Assembly (NCBI RefSeq): GCF_012489685.1
Contig: NC_080044.1
Location: 23,850,369-23,914,368 of the forward strand
DNA length: 64,000 nucleotides
Direction: 5' to 3'
From: Lotus japonicus
Lineage: Eukaryota; Streptophyta; Magnoliopsida; Fabales; Fabaceae
The first letter of the stretch is position 1. Every line of letters starts with the position of its first letter. Shown one piece after another: positions 34,001 through 44,782 of this stretch. A model generated the notes under the pieces. That model had not been told where the DNA came from, ran no database searches, and saw nothing but the letters and a program-made list of their open reading frames with translations. The position numbers and the translations under genes are program-made.

Positions 34001-35369
34001 ACATAACGGAAAAACTAATCCGACAGAAGTGATCTTGGGCACGTAAGGAAGATGTTTAGAATCAAAAATGAAATATTCAGGATAGTTTTGCAAAAACCTC
34101 AAAACTATGAGCACAGAAAAACATAGAGAAAAGCTATAGAAAAAGCGATCAGAGGTAAGAATTAGCGACTATACCTCGACACCTTGAAGTAGCAACTGAT
34201 TAATCGACGATCAAGCAAGAAATGAACAAAATCTCTTCTCCTCCTCCTCCTAGCAAACTCGCGGCTTCAAGAGAGAAAATGGGTGAGTTTTTGTGTTTTG
34301 TGAGGTTTTTGTTTCAAGCTTCCCATATTTATAGGGAATGAAATGGAAGATATTTATCAAGATTGGACAAGTATGAATAGATATTTATCAAGGTTGGATA
34401 AGTATGAATAGATATTTATCAAGATTGGATAAGTATGAATAGATATTTTGAGAAGATATTTTGTAAACCGGTACAGATTTGTTTAGATATCGGAGGATTT
34501 AGCTCATAGAGTTAAGATAAAAATATGAGAGTGATTTCCGATTCTTCCTACTGATTCCAACGTATTTTAGACACGATATTCTCCCCGCTGAATCTTCTAA
34601 TTCTTCAAAGAAATATCGGTATGATTTTTGGTTTTCGAGGCTTGTTTTTAATGCTATATATAGAGGTTGGCAAAACGCGGGAAAATGAAAGTTTCGTGAT
34701 TCCGATATTTCCGGCTTCATTCTCCATGAATTCTAAGATAGGTTTTGGCGACATAATACCAAAACTCAACAGAGGTTTCCTTGTATTTTAGGTGGCTAAT
34801 GCAAAGTCGGTGTAAAAACTATTTTACCCGATAAGTTACTTTTTGCATCGAATGTCGGAATAGAAAACTTCCTTCTGAAGAAAGATTGAAATCATCAAGA
34901 GAAATGGGTGTACGCGTGTAGAATCTTCATTTGAAGCTCCGGATAGAAAAAGTCTTCATCGTCGGTTGATTCTAGGGTTTTGAAATACCAGGGTTTCAGT
35001 TTCGGTAAACTTCCGATGATTGGAATCGGACGTTCGTATATCCTAGAGTTTCGCCTCGAAACGATTGTGATATATGGAAAAAGAGAAGTTCTAACATTTC
35101 TCTGAAGATTTTTGGAATTAATTTCCATCGTGACTTTAAGTGAAAACTAGCTATATACTAGGGTTTCTGACCTAGGTTTAAGCGTATAACGATCGTGCTA
35201 TACCTTTTATCGATTTTGGTACAATCCTTAGACTTTTCCTGAACTTTCTCCTTCATAAATTTATTTCATTTGGTAAACTCTAGTTCAGGTTTCCCTTCAC
35301 GATACATCAACCCTAATCGTGAATAGGATTCTATTTACTTGGCATAAGCTTAAAAACTTGGGTCTTACA
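31041..35369 (-). repeat. 5' LTR (4.3 kb) of gag-only element
   Basis: 4329 bp, nearly identical to 25358-29689. The PBS-proximal terminal base is changed (T to A on the plus strand), so this LTR end no longer has the canonical CA. It contains the copies of the minisatellite (32369-32719) and 31-bp array. Confidence 0.93.
32369..32719. repeat. LTR minisatellite, second copy
   Basis: Same array as 26686-27036, with the same unit order, so the expansion predates this insertion. Confidence 0.9.
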
Positions 35370-35374
35370 CAGAA

Positions 35375-35971
35375 CCCCCAATTCAACAGAAACGAAATCG
35401 AATCAGAAAGAAGAGTAAAGCAAAAACCAAACGTGAAAAAAATTTCTCAGTCAATTCAATAATTACATAAACGAAAACGAATTTAGTTCACCGTCATGTT
35501 AACTTCACCAAATCAATAATAAGAGAGGAAGAGGAGCAGATCATTGGCAAGAGAGGGAAAAGAAGAGGAGGGGCAAATTTACCTTAAGCAAGAGAGAGAT
35601 CGAGTTCAAGCCGCAACCCACCGAGAAGAAGAAGCGTTCTGAACTTTGGCAGAATGAACGCGTTCTGTGTTATGTTGGGTAGAAACCCTATTTTCTAGTT
35701 GGTGATAATTACGATCGTGCCATTAATGAGAGATGCAAAAAACACCTTGTTCTCCGTGTTTTCTATGTTTTCAGAACAATAATCCAAAACTAGAAAACAA
35801 AAACAGTTTTTTTCTGTTCTGATTTTTCAGTTTTAAAAACAAAAAAATAGGAAACAGTTTTTAAATCAATTTTGAGAAAACAACTTTATCAAACAAGTTT
35901 TTTTATTTTTAAATTTTATAAAACAGAAAACTGTTTGAGAAAACTGTTTTCTATTGTTTTTGTTTTTGTTT
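35375..35971. other. Right arm of Harbinger element
   Basis: Non-coding. The last 250 bp are rich in AAAACAG/CTGTTTT motifs that mirror the left subterminal region at 21575-21790. Confidence 0.6.
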
Positions 35972-35974
35972 TTA

Positions 35975-36061
35975 GGCTTTTGATCTGTATTTATCTCTAT
36001 GTATTGAGTTGAAGCATCCCTTATACTTCATTATTAATACAATGTGGCTTATCAAAAAAAA
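35975..36061 (+). mobile_element. LINE 3' end, right part with poly(A)
   Basis: Continuation of the LINE 3' UTR interrupted at 21567. It has AGGCTTTTGATCTGTATTTA and ends with an A8 run at about 36053-36061, the expected LINE tail. Confidence 0.65.
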
Positions 36062-36451
36062 GGGAAGTAAGGGAGATCAATATTTATGATTTTAATTTTG
36101 ATTAATTTAAATGATCATCCATCCAATCACATGTCAGGCATGTTTGTTGAAGAGTTTGACTTCTCATGTTTGGACGTTTTTTGAGCATGTAATTAATCGA
36201 AGGATTTGGATCTTACTGTCCTTTTTTTTTTTGATAAACCAAAAATTGCATTTAAAGATGGCACAAGGGGTGCTAAACCCAAATACAAGGAAAAGAAGAA
36301 AGCAGATGAAAGAGCCAAAACCTACAGACTACCAAAAAACAGACCCCACAAATCAATCGCAGCCAAGAAAAACCGCCCCCTCCCTCCCACAAAGCAACTA
36401 CAATACAAACCAGTTACTGTCCCACTAAATTCTAAAGTGCAGAAGCCAAAA

Positions 36452-37790
36452 TTATAATGGAGCTAGACAACTCAGTGGATTCATTTTCCACTCAAACAGG
36501 GAATTACAAAACCCCTTCTTCTTTGTTTTGATCCAGTGCCAAGAACGGGTTTGAATCAAATCCAACAGCAGACTAGCATCAAACACCCCATCCTGAAAAA
36601 TGATATTATTGCGCAACAGCCAAATAGACCAGCAAGTCGCCATCCAAACAGATAGTAAAGCCTCATTCTGCGAACTTCGACTGCCAAAGACTGGGAATTG
36701 AGCATACAAAGATTTAATCATACCAGGCAGAGCAGTGGAAACCCCGAACCAGCGAAGCACCGCCTGCCAAACCTCCACAGAAGAGCCACAAGTACAAAAT
36801 AAATTATCAGTAGTCTCATCCTCAAGTTGACAAAGTGGGCAAAGCAGACTTTGAGCATCCTGCATAACTTGACGCCGCCAAAGATTAACCTTAGTTTGTA
36901 CTCGATTCAGCAGAAGACGCCAAACAAAAGCCTTCACATTTGAAGGAGCAAGACCTGTCCAAACCAGATTAAAATTAATATCTGGATCCACCACAGCTGC
37001 ATCCTGCATAAAAAAAAGCTGAGTTAACTGTATAAACCCCTTCCCCACCTGGCTCCCACAACCACCTATCAGGCCTGCCTTCCCGCAAGCAAACACCATT
37101 AACCACTTGGAACAAATCCTGCAACCACAGCACCTCACGCCCCCTCAAACCCCTCCTCCATGACAACGACCAACACCACACACCATCCCGCCACTTCCCA
37201 AGTTCCTTTATAACAGCATACTTATTCTGAGACAAGTTATACAGTCTATGGAACCTTCCTTCCAAACACCCCAGGCCAGACCAATCCTCTAACCAAAAAC
37301 TAGTTTTATCCCCCTCCCCAAGTAATTTTTCTAGGTCATCATCAAACCAGTGCCTAGACTCATCAGAGCACAAAGAGACCATATCCCTCCACCAAGAAGA
37401 TTTACACCCACCCATGTCAGACTGAGATTTAATCACTTTGCACCATAAGCTATCAGGCTCATTTAGAAAACGCCACTTCCACTTGCCTATAAGAGCCTTA
37501 TTAAAGATTGCAAAATCTTTTAATCCCAATCCACCCTGACTTTTGGGCTTACAGACATCCGTCCATTTTACCCAAGCAATTTTATCAATTCCCTCTGATC
37601 CACCCCACAGAAACCTCCTCATAAGGTTGTTGCAAACTCTTAGCACCCCTGCTGGCATCTTAAAGAAGGAAAGATAAAACAACGGTAAAGAAGAAAGGAC
37701 ACTTTGAATCAGGCAAATCCTCCCACCAAACGAAACAGTCTTCTGCTTCCATTCAGAAAATCTTCCTCTTATTTTCTGAATGACAGGATC
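36452..37790 (-). pseudogene. LINE ORF2 C-terminal part, after internal stop and frameshift
   Basis: This continues ORF2 past a TGA at about 37790-37788 (a Trp codon in the family context, KHWDP). First segment to 37000: LPLFYLSFFKMP, FLWGGSEG, QGGLGLKDFAIFNKALIGKW, the region after RT. The frame then shifts by one base at a T8/A8 run near 37013-37020 and continues in another frame with the zf-RVT domain (LAPSNVKAFVWRLLLNRV, CPLCQLEDETTDNLFCTC) and the conserved end SLFEWKMNPL. There is no RNase H domain, unlike the LINE at 3902. Two lesions make ORF2 non-functional. Confidence 0.85.
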
Positions 37791-40112
37791 TCAATGCTTC
37801 AGACGCCTCGGGTTTCCCCCAACTGGAATAACCAGATACACAAAAGGAATAGACATCTGCTTACAATTTAAAACTGAAGCAAATCTTGACAAAAGCCTCA
37901 AATCCACTGCCACACCTGCCAATTTACTTTTATGGAAATTAACCTTGAGACCAGAAGCCAACTCAAAGCACCTCAGAACACACTTAATCACAGTTATATT
38001 CCGCATATTAGCATCCCCAATGAAAATTGTGTCATCTGCAAACTGTAACATAGAAATTTCCAACTCCCCTGCCCTGTCGAACTTGAACCCGGTAAACATG
38101 CCATTGCTAACAGCTTGCTGGAACAAACCACGAAGACCCTCTGCCACCACTAAGTACAAAAACGGAGCCAATGGATCACCTTGCCTCAGTCCCTTCTCCA
38201 TTTTGAACTCCTCCCCAGGACTGCCATTAACCAAAACAGAAACTGTAGCAGACTGAAGACAACTTTTAATCCAATTAATCCACTTTTGACAAAACCCCAT
38301 ACGGTCCAACATGTACAAAAGGAAGTCCCAACGAACTGAATCATAAGCCTTTTCAAAATCCACCTTAAAAACCACCGAAGCCTTCTTGTTTCGTTTTGCA
38401 ATTTCCAGCGCTTCATTTACAATGACCACACTGTCTAACATGCTCCTCCCACCCAAGAAAGCAAATTGATCTGCACTAATTAAATTAGGCAACACCTTGC
38501 AGAGTCTATTTGCTAAAAGTTTTGAAATCACCTTGTACATGCAACCAATCAATGAAATTGGCCGAAAATCATTAAGACTATGAGGGTAATCCACCTTTGG
38601 TATCAGAGCAATAAAAGATGCATTACTACCCCTTGGCCACGCCCCCCGCATCCAGAAGTCATCAACTACATGCATAAAATCAGATTCTAAAAGCGCCCAG
38701 AATTTTTGAATAAATCTGAAGTTAAACCCATCTGGCCCCGGACTTTTATCCCCCTCACAATCCCAAACGGCCTCCTTAACCTCCGACACCTCAAACTTTG
38801 CAGATAAGAAAACATTATCCCCAGCTGAGAGTGACTGAAAAGGCACCCCACAAAGCCGCACTCCCACACCCGTATCAGCTGAAAATTTTCTTTTGAAAAA
38901 AATAGTAACCTCGTCCTTCACCTTCCCCGGATCTTCCTCCCAAGTACCATCAATCACAAGCCCCAACATGGATTTTTGCCGGCGTCTCCAATTAATCAAA
39001 GAATGAAAATACCTTGAGTTTTGATCCCCCTCTTTCAGCCACCTTGATCTGGCTTTCTGACACAGAAGAGACTCATGATGTTTTAAAACTGACCAGAATT
39101 CATGCAATTGATTCCTCCTCTCCAGTTGTTGTTCTGCTGACAAGCCTGAAGTTTCCTCCAATCGATCAAGATCATTAATTCGCTGTACAGCCAAGTTACG
39201 CCTAGTCTGAAGAATCCCAAACACATCTGTATTCCAGTTCTTCAACTTTAACTTGAGAGCCTTCATTTTCTCTTTTAACACAAAGGCGCCCCAACCATCC
39301 ACATGTATCTCCCCCCATGCTTGCTTCACAAACGGTGCAAATCGGAAATCATCAAACCAACAGTTCATGGTTCTGAATGGCTTTGGCCCCCAATCCTGAA
39401 TCACACAACGGAGAAGCAAGGGACAATGATCAGAGATATCCCTATCAAGTACCAACTGCGAGCTCGCTGGCCAAAAATGAAGCCAACCCGGAGAAACCAG
39501 AAATCTGTCAATTCTGCTCTGCGCCCGACCATTAGGCCTAAACCATGTGAACCTGCGACCAGACAAAGGGATATCCAACAAGTCCATATCGACAATAAAA
39601 CTATTAAAATCAGCAATCTCCCTTCCCTGAGTGGTCATGCCCTGCGAAACACCCCTCCGCTCCTCCACACACCGCACCGCATTAAAATCACCCAGCACAC
39701 ACCAAGCATCAACTGAAACATTCCCCTTCCAAGAAAGAAGACTCGCCCACAATTCCCTCTTCTCATGTAGACTGCAAGGTGAATAAATATTCACAATTAC
39801 ACAACTGGTTCTGTCCGCCCCCCAATCCCCCACCATTCCCATAAAACCAGGACCAGAAACACACTCGTGTAAAGTGAAAACCCCCCTCTTCCAAATGCAA
39901 ATCAACCCACCTGCACTATTTATAGCCGGCTGAAACTGCCACTCAAAATCAGAATCTCCCCAGAGTTGAGTACATAACCTGCTGTCAACAATCTCAGCTT
40001 TAGACTCTTGAATACAGAGCAATTCAACCTGGTTCCTAATCACCACTTCACGAATCACCCTCCGCTTAGCCCTATTACCCAGGCCTCTGACATTGAAAGA
40101 TAAAATCTTCAT
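37791..40112 (-). pseudogene. LINE ORF2: endonuclease and reverse transcriptase
   Basis: 773 codons from ATG at 40112, open until the TGA at 37790. Residues 1-225 are an APE-like endonuclease (KILSFNVRGLG, ELLCIQESK, WCVLGDFNAV, RIDRFLVS, RDISDHCPLLL), which nicks target DNA at T-rich sites. Residues about 445-720 are the reverse transcriptase (FRPISLIGCMYKVISKLLAN, FKVDFEKAYDSVRWDF, KGLRQGDPLAPFLYLV, and FADDTIFIG as the YxDD equivalent). It overlaps the ORF1 stop as ATGA (40112-40109). The frame is only one stop away from open through RT, so decay is modest. Confidence 0.9.
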
Positions 40113-41111
40113 GAAAACCCACCTCCTTGAACCCCGCTAGACGCAGCAGGATGCCCGGCATGGACTACCTTAGCATCCCGATGCTCCAATTGCACCAAAC
40201 GTTTGACAATATCCTCCTCACTACCCATAAACGAGGCTCCCAACACTTTCCCTTCACTCCATATTTTCCTGGCCTCAAACTCAACATCTTTTAACCATAC
40301 AGACGTAACACCCCCCCTCACCTCACCTGCAGAACCAGAATCGCTCAAAGAATTTGAAATTTGCTGCCTAACCTTCCTTCGTGCCGCTGCGCACCTTACA
40401 AGCCAGGAACTCTCACTTGAAGTTGCACGCTGGACAATCCTAGGCAGGGCTACTGTAGCATGTACCCCGTCGCTGGCTGGCACTGACCCCGAAGCTGGTC
40501 CCGCCACCACCGCCAGGCCGGCACCGGCGTCATTCTCCTCATCGTGACTCGTTGCCTTCTGCTCTGCTGGTTCGTCATTGAGCACTTGGATGTTTGGTGA
40601 ATCCCCAATTGTGTTAACAGGATCCAACCCAATATTATTGAGGGACCCACCACCAATACTAACAATAGCAGAACCAGTATCAGGAATTTGCAAATGTACA
40701 TCTTGGGCCACCCCCACATGGGCCTGCATACCCGCTTTGTCATCCACGATCTGGGCCACCCCCACTCCAACATGCTCATCCACCAAACCTGTTGTAATAC
40801 CTTCAATACCCTTCCCTTTATTAACATCTACCAAGTCAACGCCGTTATTTCTTTTTAAAATTTGAACCCGCTTGGGACCCACTCCATCAAGGAGAGACCC
40901 CGCACGTGTGTCAATGATTGCCTTCTCAGAAATTGAACTCGGCTCCTTCAATGCAGGAACGGTTACCCCATAATTCGCTGATGTTTCATAACGCACGCCA
41001 CCGCCACCTTCGAATTCCGCCGCCGCCGGCTCCTCGGAGAAAATCGACCCCACCTCATCGTAAGCCTCCTTGGCCGACCATCCCCGTTCACTAGAGTCCC
41101 CACTCTCGGAA

Positions 41112-42355
41112 TGAAGGTGTGAAAAACGACTAGAAGGGGGGGTTGAATAGCGTTTTCAATATAAAAACTTTCCCCTTAAAGATTTAAAGTAAATCTTTTC
41201 GGTTTCTCTAAGATAGATGGTGCAGCGGATAAAGATAGAGAGAAGAGAGAAGCACACAAGTATTTTATCCTGGTTCACTTGATAAATCCCTCAAGCTAAT
41301 CCAGTCCACCCGTTAAGGTGATTTCTTCCTTCTTAGAATGAAGGCAATCCACTAATCAGATAATTGTTACAACCGCACTTGAAACCTACAAGTGACTAAC
41401 AATACACTGACTTAGCTATCACTAAGATTCACTCTCTTAGTCTTCTCTAGGATCCGATCAACCTTGATCTCCTAAAGGAATCACCACTAAGATTCACTCT
41501 CTTAGTCTTCTTAAGGATACTGACCTACCCGGTCCCTTAAGGAAAATCAAACAACTGTTTGAGGTTGGTGTTTACAAAGGTTTGCTTCTAAATAAGCTGA
41601 GTGTAAACTAAATAAGAACAGATGAAGAAAGTAGAGGCTTGAATCTTTTCTTGTATTGCAGCTCCTTTTTTTTTCTCACTTAGCTTTCTTCTTTTCTTCA
41701 GCCTTTTATAGTCCAAGGTGCAAAGGATATTTCTGTTGAGAGAATATGACCGTTGGAGGGCATTTCTGGAACTTCCAGAACCTGCTGTGGCTGAACCTTG
41801 GTAGGTAGGCTTTTCAGAATAGTACACTGCTCTTGTACTTCTCGATAGAGACATTTGCCTTTAACCATTGACTTCTGATCAGAGTTATGCTTCGTGTTGG
41901 AACTTGTGAAGCTTGGTGATCAGAGTCAGAGGGATGCTTGGATCCTCTGACCTTCGTTACTTCTGCTTCTGAACCTTCAGAGCTTCTGGACCTTCAGAGC
42001 CTCTGGTCCTTCAGAGCTTCTGATCCTCAGATCTTCTGATCTTCTAATCTTCTGATCTTCTGATCTTCTAATCTTCTGATCTTCTGATCTTCTGATCCTC
42101 AGATCCTCTGATCCTCAGATCTTCTGATCCTCAGATCCTCTGATCTTCTGATCTTCTGATCTTCTGATCCTCTGATCCTCAGATCTTCTGATCTTCAGAA
42201 CTTCTGACGAATATATCTTCTGGTGTCAGAATCAGAACCTGTTTGTCAAAATACTCAAGACAAACATTAGAGTATCATAGTTGTTCATCCACAAATAAAT
42301 ACTTGTTATCATCAAAACATAGAGTTGTACCACATGACCAAATCTTGATCTTACA
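41112..42355 (-). repeat. 3' LTR of gag-only Copia-type element
   Basis: 1244 bp, near-identical to 44783-46019 apart from a few substitutions and one repeat-unit length difference in the TCTGATC array. Confidence 0.9.
41980..42215. repeat. LTR microsatellite-like array of TCTGATCTTC/TCTGATCCTCAGA
   Basis: About 20 units of 8-15 bp based on CTTCTGATC and CCTCAGATC. The CAGA/TCTG pairs make it locally palindromic. A matching array at about 45650-45870 in the other LTR is shorter, showing slippage or unequal exchange since insertion. Confidence 0.9.
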
Positions 42356-43205
42356 ATCTCCCCCTTTTTGATGATGACAAAACCATGTATTTTGATGAAC
42401 AACTCTAAACAAATAAACTGAATACACTCAGAGTATAAGGTATCAGAGTTAAAACTTATCCTGATGTGTATAGTTTATCTTGCTCCTTCTGAATCCAAGA
42501 CTCGTGCTTGATTCTGAGCTAAGCTCCCCCTGAATCTAATACTTAATATCAATGTTAGTAATATCTAGATTCTGAGCTAAATAATATAGGAGTTGTCAAG
42601 ATACTATAAGTTCTCCCCCTTTTTGTCATAAGCAAAAAGAATGAAGGTGGGAAAAAAATAGTAAGAGCATAAGACGAAATACTCCCCCTCAGAAGGAATA
42701 CCAAGGGATACTTGGCTTCTGATTAGCATATCTTCTGATGAGAGCAGAAGTGTGGTTCTGGTGACATCTCCGTTCTGGACAAAATTTCATCTTCAGATAC
42801 TTCAGAATGAGAAGCTAGGAACCTACTCTTCTTCTGATGACGCAAGTCAGAAGTTGTAGTAGCATCTTCTGATGTTGTTGCTTCTGGTTCGACAAGTTCT
42901 GAGTCTTTGTTTCTTTCTGAAACGGTCATGCTCATCTCTACAAGCTTTTTCAGCTAGCTTTGACTTGACCAAATCTTACTCTACTGATGCCTCCAAGATC
43001 AACTTCACCTTCAGGTTCAAGTTTTGGATCTTGGGACATATGCCTTTCTCCCGTCATGTGTTGCCTGCATCCACTGTCCAGGTTCCATGGTTGGAGTTTC
43101 GATGGACCTATTGAAGATATCTGCAACATATATAATCTTATCCCTAGGTACCCACTTTCTGGGTCCTTTCTTGTTAGTTAGCCCAGAAGTTCTGACAACT
43201 TTGGG
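42356..43205. other. Non-coding 3' interior with repeated purine tracts
   Basis: The region where pol should be. It contains at least four CTCCCCCT motifs (GGGGGAG on the coding strand) and frequent TCAGAAG motifs. No protein domain is found. Confidence 0.7.
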
Positions 43206-44708
43206 TCATTCAACAGGATAATATAAAGGAATTTGAGCATGATATTTTGACATTGAGAAAGTTCCTTTCTTAAGAGATGATGCAGCAACTTCAGAAGGTT
43301 TAGAATAGACAATGCCATATATTCCATTTCTGCTTACGCCATAGATCATTGAAGCCATTAAGCTTCTGTCTACGCTTTTAGCCAGGAATCTTTGAAAAGA
43401 TTTTTCATACTTAGATTCATTCTTACTATCAGAGGCATCACATGCAACAATTTCTTCTAACTTAGCAATCTGGTTCTTAAGCACAGAGTTAGAATTGATC
43501 AAAGCATGATTATCATTTTTCAAATCAGAAATAATTTTCTCATGTTCAACAGAAGTTTCAGAGGCAGCAGAGAAATTCTTTTTCAACCTTTTATGCTTAG
43601 TCAAGAGAGAGTTATATTTATTCATAATTTCAGACAAAGCATCTTTAAGTTCAGAAGTTGAGAAAGAATCAAATACCTCATTTTCATCGTCAGAGTCTGG
43701 ATCTCCTTCTGATTCTGAGTCAGAGTCAACAGCTTCCTTTGACTCTGCTCCTTTGTCTTTGACAATAGCCATGAGTCCTTGAACTTCACCATCAGAGTCA
43801 ACATCCTCTGACTCTGATTCATCAAAAATCACCATCAGACTCTTCTTGGTCTTGAAATGCTTCTTTGACTTTTTGTCCTTTGATGAGCCTTTGAATTTGC
43901 TCTGCCTGTGCTTCCAGATGCAGTTGAGCTTTCTGGATATAAGAGTCAGCTCATCTTCATCAGAATATTCTGATGCTTCTTCAGATTCTTCTGCTGCTGC
44001 TTGGAGAGCCTTAGCCTTTTCAGATTTGGATTTCAAGGCAATAGACTTCTTCTTGTGATCTTGATGTTCAGCACGCTTTAGTTCATGACACTTCAGTATG
44101 CTTATGAGTTCTTCCAAACTCATCTGCTCAACATCTCTAGTTAGCTCCAAGGAAGTTATCAAATGCATCCAGCTTTCAGGAAGACCTCTAAGGATCCTCA
44201 TGACATGATCCACAGTGGTGTAGCTATTGTTGAGGGGTTTTATTCCAGCAACAAGCAACTGAAATCTGGAGAACATTTCTTCAATGGATTCGTCAGGTTC
44301 CATTTGGAAGGATTCATATTTCTGGATCAAAGACAGTGCCTTTGATTCTTTCACTTTCTTGTTTCCTTCATGAGACATCTTCAAGGATTCAAAGATGCCC
44401 TTGGCGGAATCACGATCAGTAATTTTCTCATATTCTTCATATGAAATGGCACTTTGCAGAATAGCTCTTGATCGGTGATGATCTCTGAATTCCTTCTTTT
44501 GATCTTCACTCATCTTCTCCCTTGGGATCTTTACACCATGTTCATCGACAGGAGGGGTGTAGCCATCAACAACAAAATCCCAAAGATCAGGATCAAAGCC
44601 AAGAAAGAAGCTTTTGATTCTGTCTTTCCAGAAATCAAATCTCTGACCATCAAAGATAGGTGGTCTTGCACTGTATTGATATTTGCTTGTAGTAGTGGTG
44701 GAATCCAT
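43206..44708 (-). CDS. Copia/Sirevirus-type Gag
   Basis: 500 codons from MDSTTTTSKYQYSARPPIFD, uninterrupted. Residues about 15-225 are the DUF4219/UBN2 Gag core (PPIFDGQRFDFWKDRIKSFF, DFVVDGYTPP, AKGIFESLKMSHEG, ESFQMEPDESIEEMFSRFQ, DHVMRILRGLPESW, SLEELISILKCHEL). Then come a Lys-rich stretch, an acidic Ser/Asp/Glu block (about 305-355) and a coiled-coil-like helix (about 365-425, LKDALSEIMNKYNSLLTKHK). No CCHC zinc knuckle is visible in this copy, and the end runs out without pol. It would form particles, and polymerase would have to come from a related full element. Confidence 0.85.
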   Translation of the reverse strand: MDSTTTTSKYQYSARPPIFDGQRFDFWKDRIKSFFLGFDPDLWDFVVDGYTPPVDEHGVKIPREKMSEDQKKEFRDHHRSRAILQSAISYEEYEKITDRDSAKGIFESLKMSHEGNKKVKESKALSLIQKYESFQMEPDESIEEMFSRFQLLVAGIKPLNNSYTTVDHVMRILRGLPESWMHLITSLELTRDVEQMSLEELISILKCHELKRAEHQDHKKKSIALKSKSEKAKALQAAAEESEEASEYSDEDELTLISRKLNCIWKHRQSKFKGSSKDKKSKKHFKTKKSLMVIFDESESEDVDSDGEVQGLMAIVKDKGAESKEAVDSDSESEGDPDSDDENEVFDSFSTSELKDALSEIMNKYNSLLTKHKRLKKNFSAASETSVEHEKIISDLKNDNHALINSNSVLKNQIAKLEEIVACDASDSKNESKYEKSFQRFLAKSVDRSLMASMIYGVSRNGIYGIVYSKPSEVAASSLKKGTFSMSKYHAQIPLYYPVE

Positions 44709-44782
44709 GAGTTTTTCACACTGGCCCGGATCTACTGAACACTGTTAAGTGTGGTAATCAGAACTTGCGCTCTGATACCAAT

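Larger units (their letters stand above)
25358..35369 (-). mobile_element. Gag-only Gypsy-type LTR retrotransposon with 4.3-kb LTRs
   Basis: Two LTRs of 4332 bp (25358-29689) and 4329 bp (31041-35369) flank only 1351 bp. A perfect 5-bp TSD CAGAA lies at 25353-25357 and 35370-35374. Minus-strand signals: PBS TGGTATCAGAGC (complement at 31026-31037, initiator-Met type) three bases from the 5' LTR, and a purine tract GGAGGGTAA next to the 3' LTR at 29690. The interior holds a gag gene but no protease, RT, RNase H or integrase. This fits the TR-GAG class of non-autonomous elements. LTRs differ by roughly 16-18 substitutions plus a 2-bp indel by eye, so insertion is recent. Confidence 0.93.
21571..35971 (-). 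mobile_element. PIF/Harbinger transposon with nested LTR element
   Basis: Two minus-strand genes, a DDE transposase (22035-23338) and a Myb/SANT-like protein (23502-24507), are the pair carried by autonomous PIF/Harbinger elements. The left edge is TTA|GGGCTGTTTGATTG, with the 3-bp TTA target typical of the superfamily, and a second TTA is at 35972-35974. Subterminal sequence on both sides is a related T/A-rich block (AAACTTGTTT, GTTTTAAAAAC) in opposite orientation, but the outermost right TIR does not match GGGCTGTTTG, so the right end is partly degraded. Without the 10-kb insertion the element is about 4.4 kb. It sits in the LINE 3' UTR. Confidence 0.75.

Noticed and set aside
31041..35369. 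Assembly duplication of a 4.3-kb segment
   Set aside because: The two copies carry private substitutions, lie in direct orientation around a PBS and purine tract, and are bounded by a perfect 5-bp TSD, as expected for LTRs.
36111..36457. Plus-strand frames of 83-105 aa
   Set aside because: They overlap the poly(A) end and 3' UTR of the minus-strand LINE and have lysine-rich artefact composition.
37780..38256. Plus-strand 158-aa frame
   Set aside because: It is the antisense shadow of the LINE reverse transcriptase frame.
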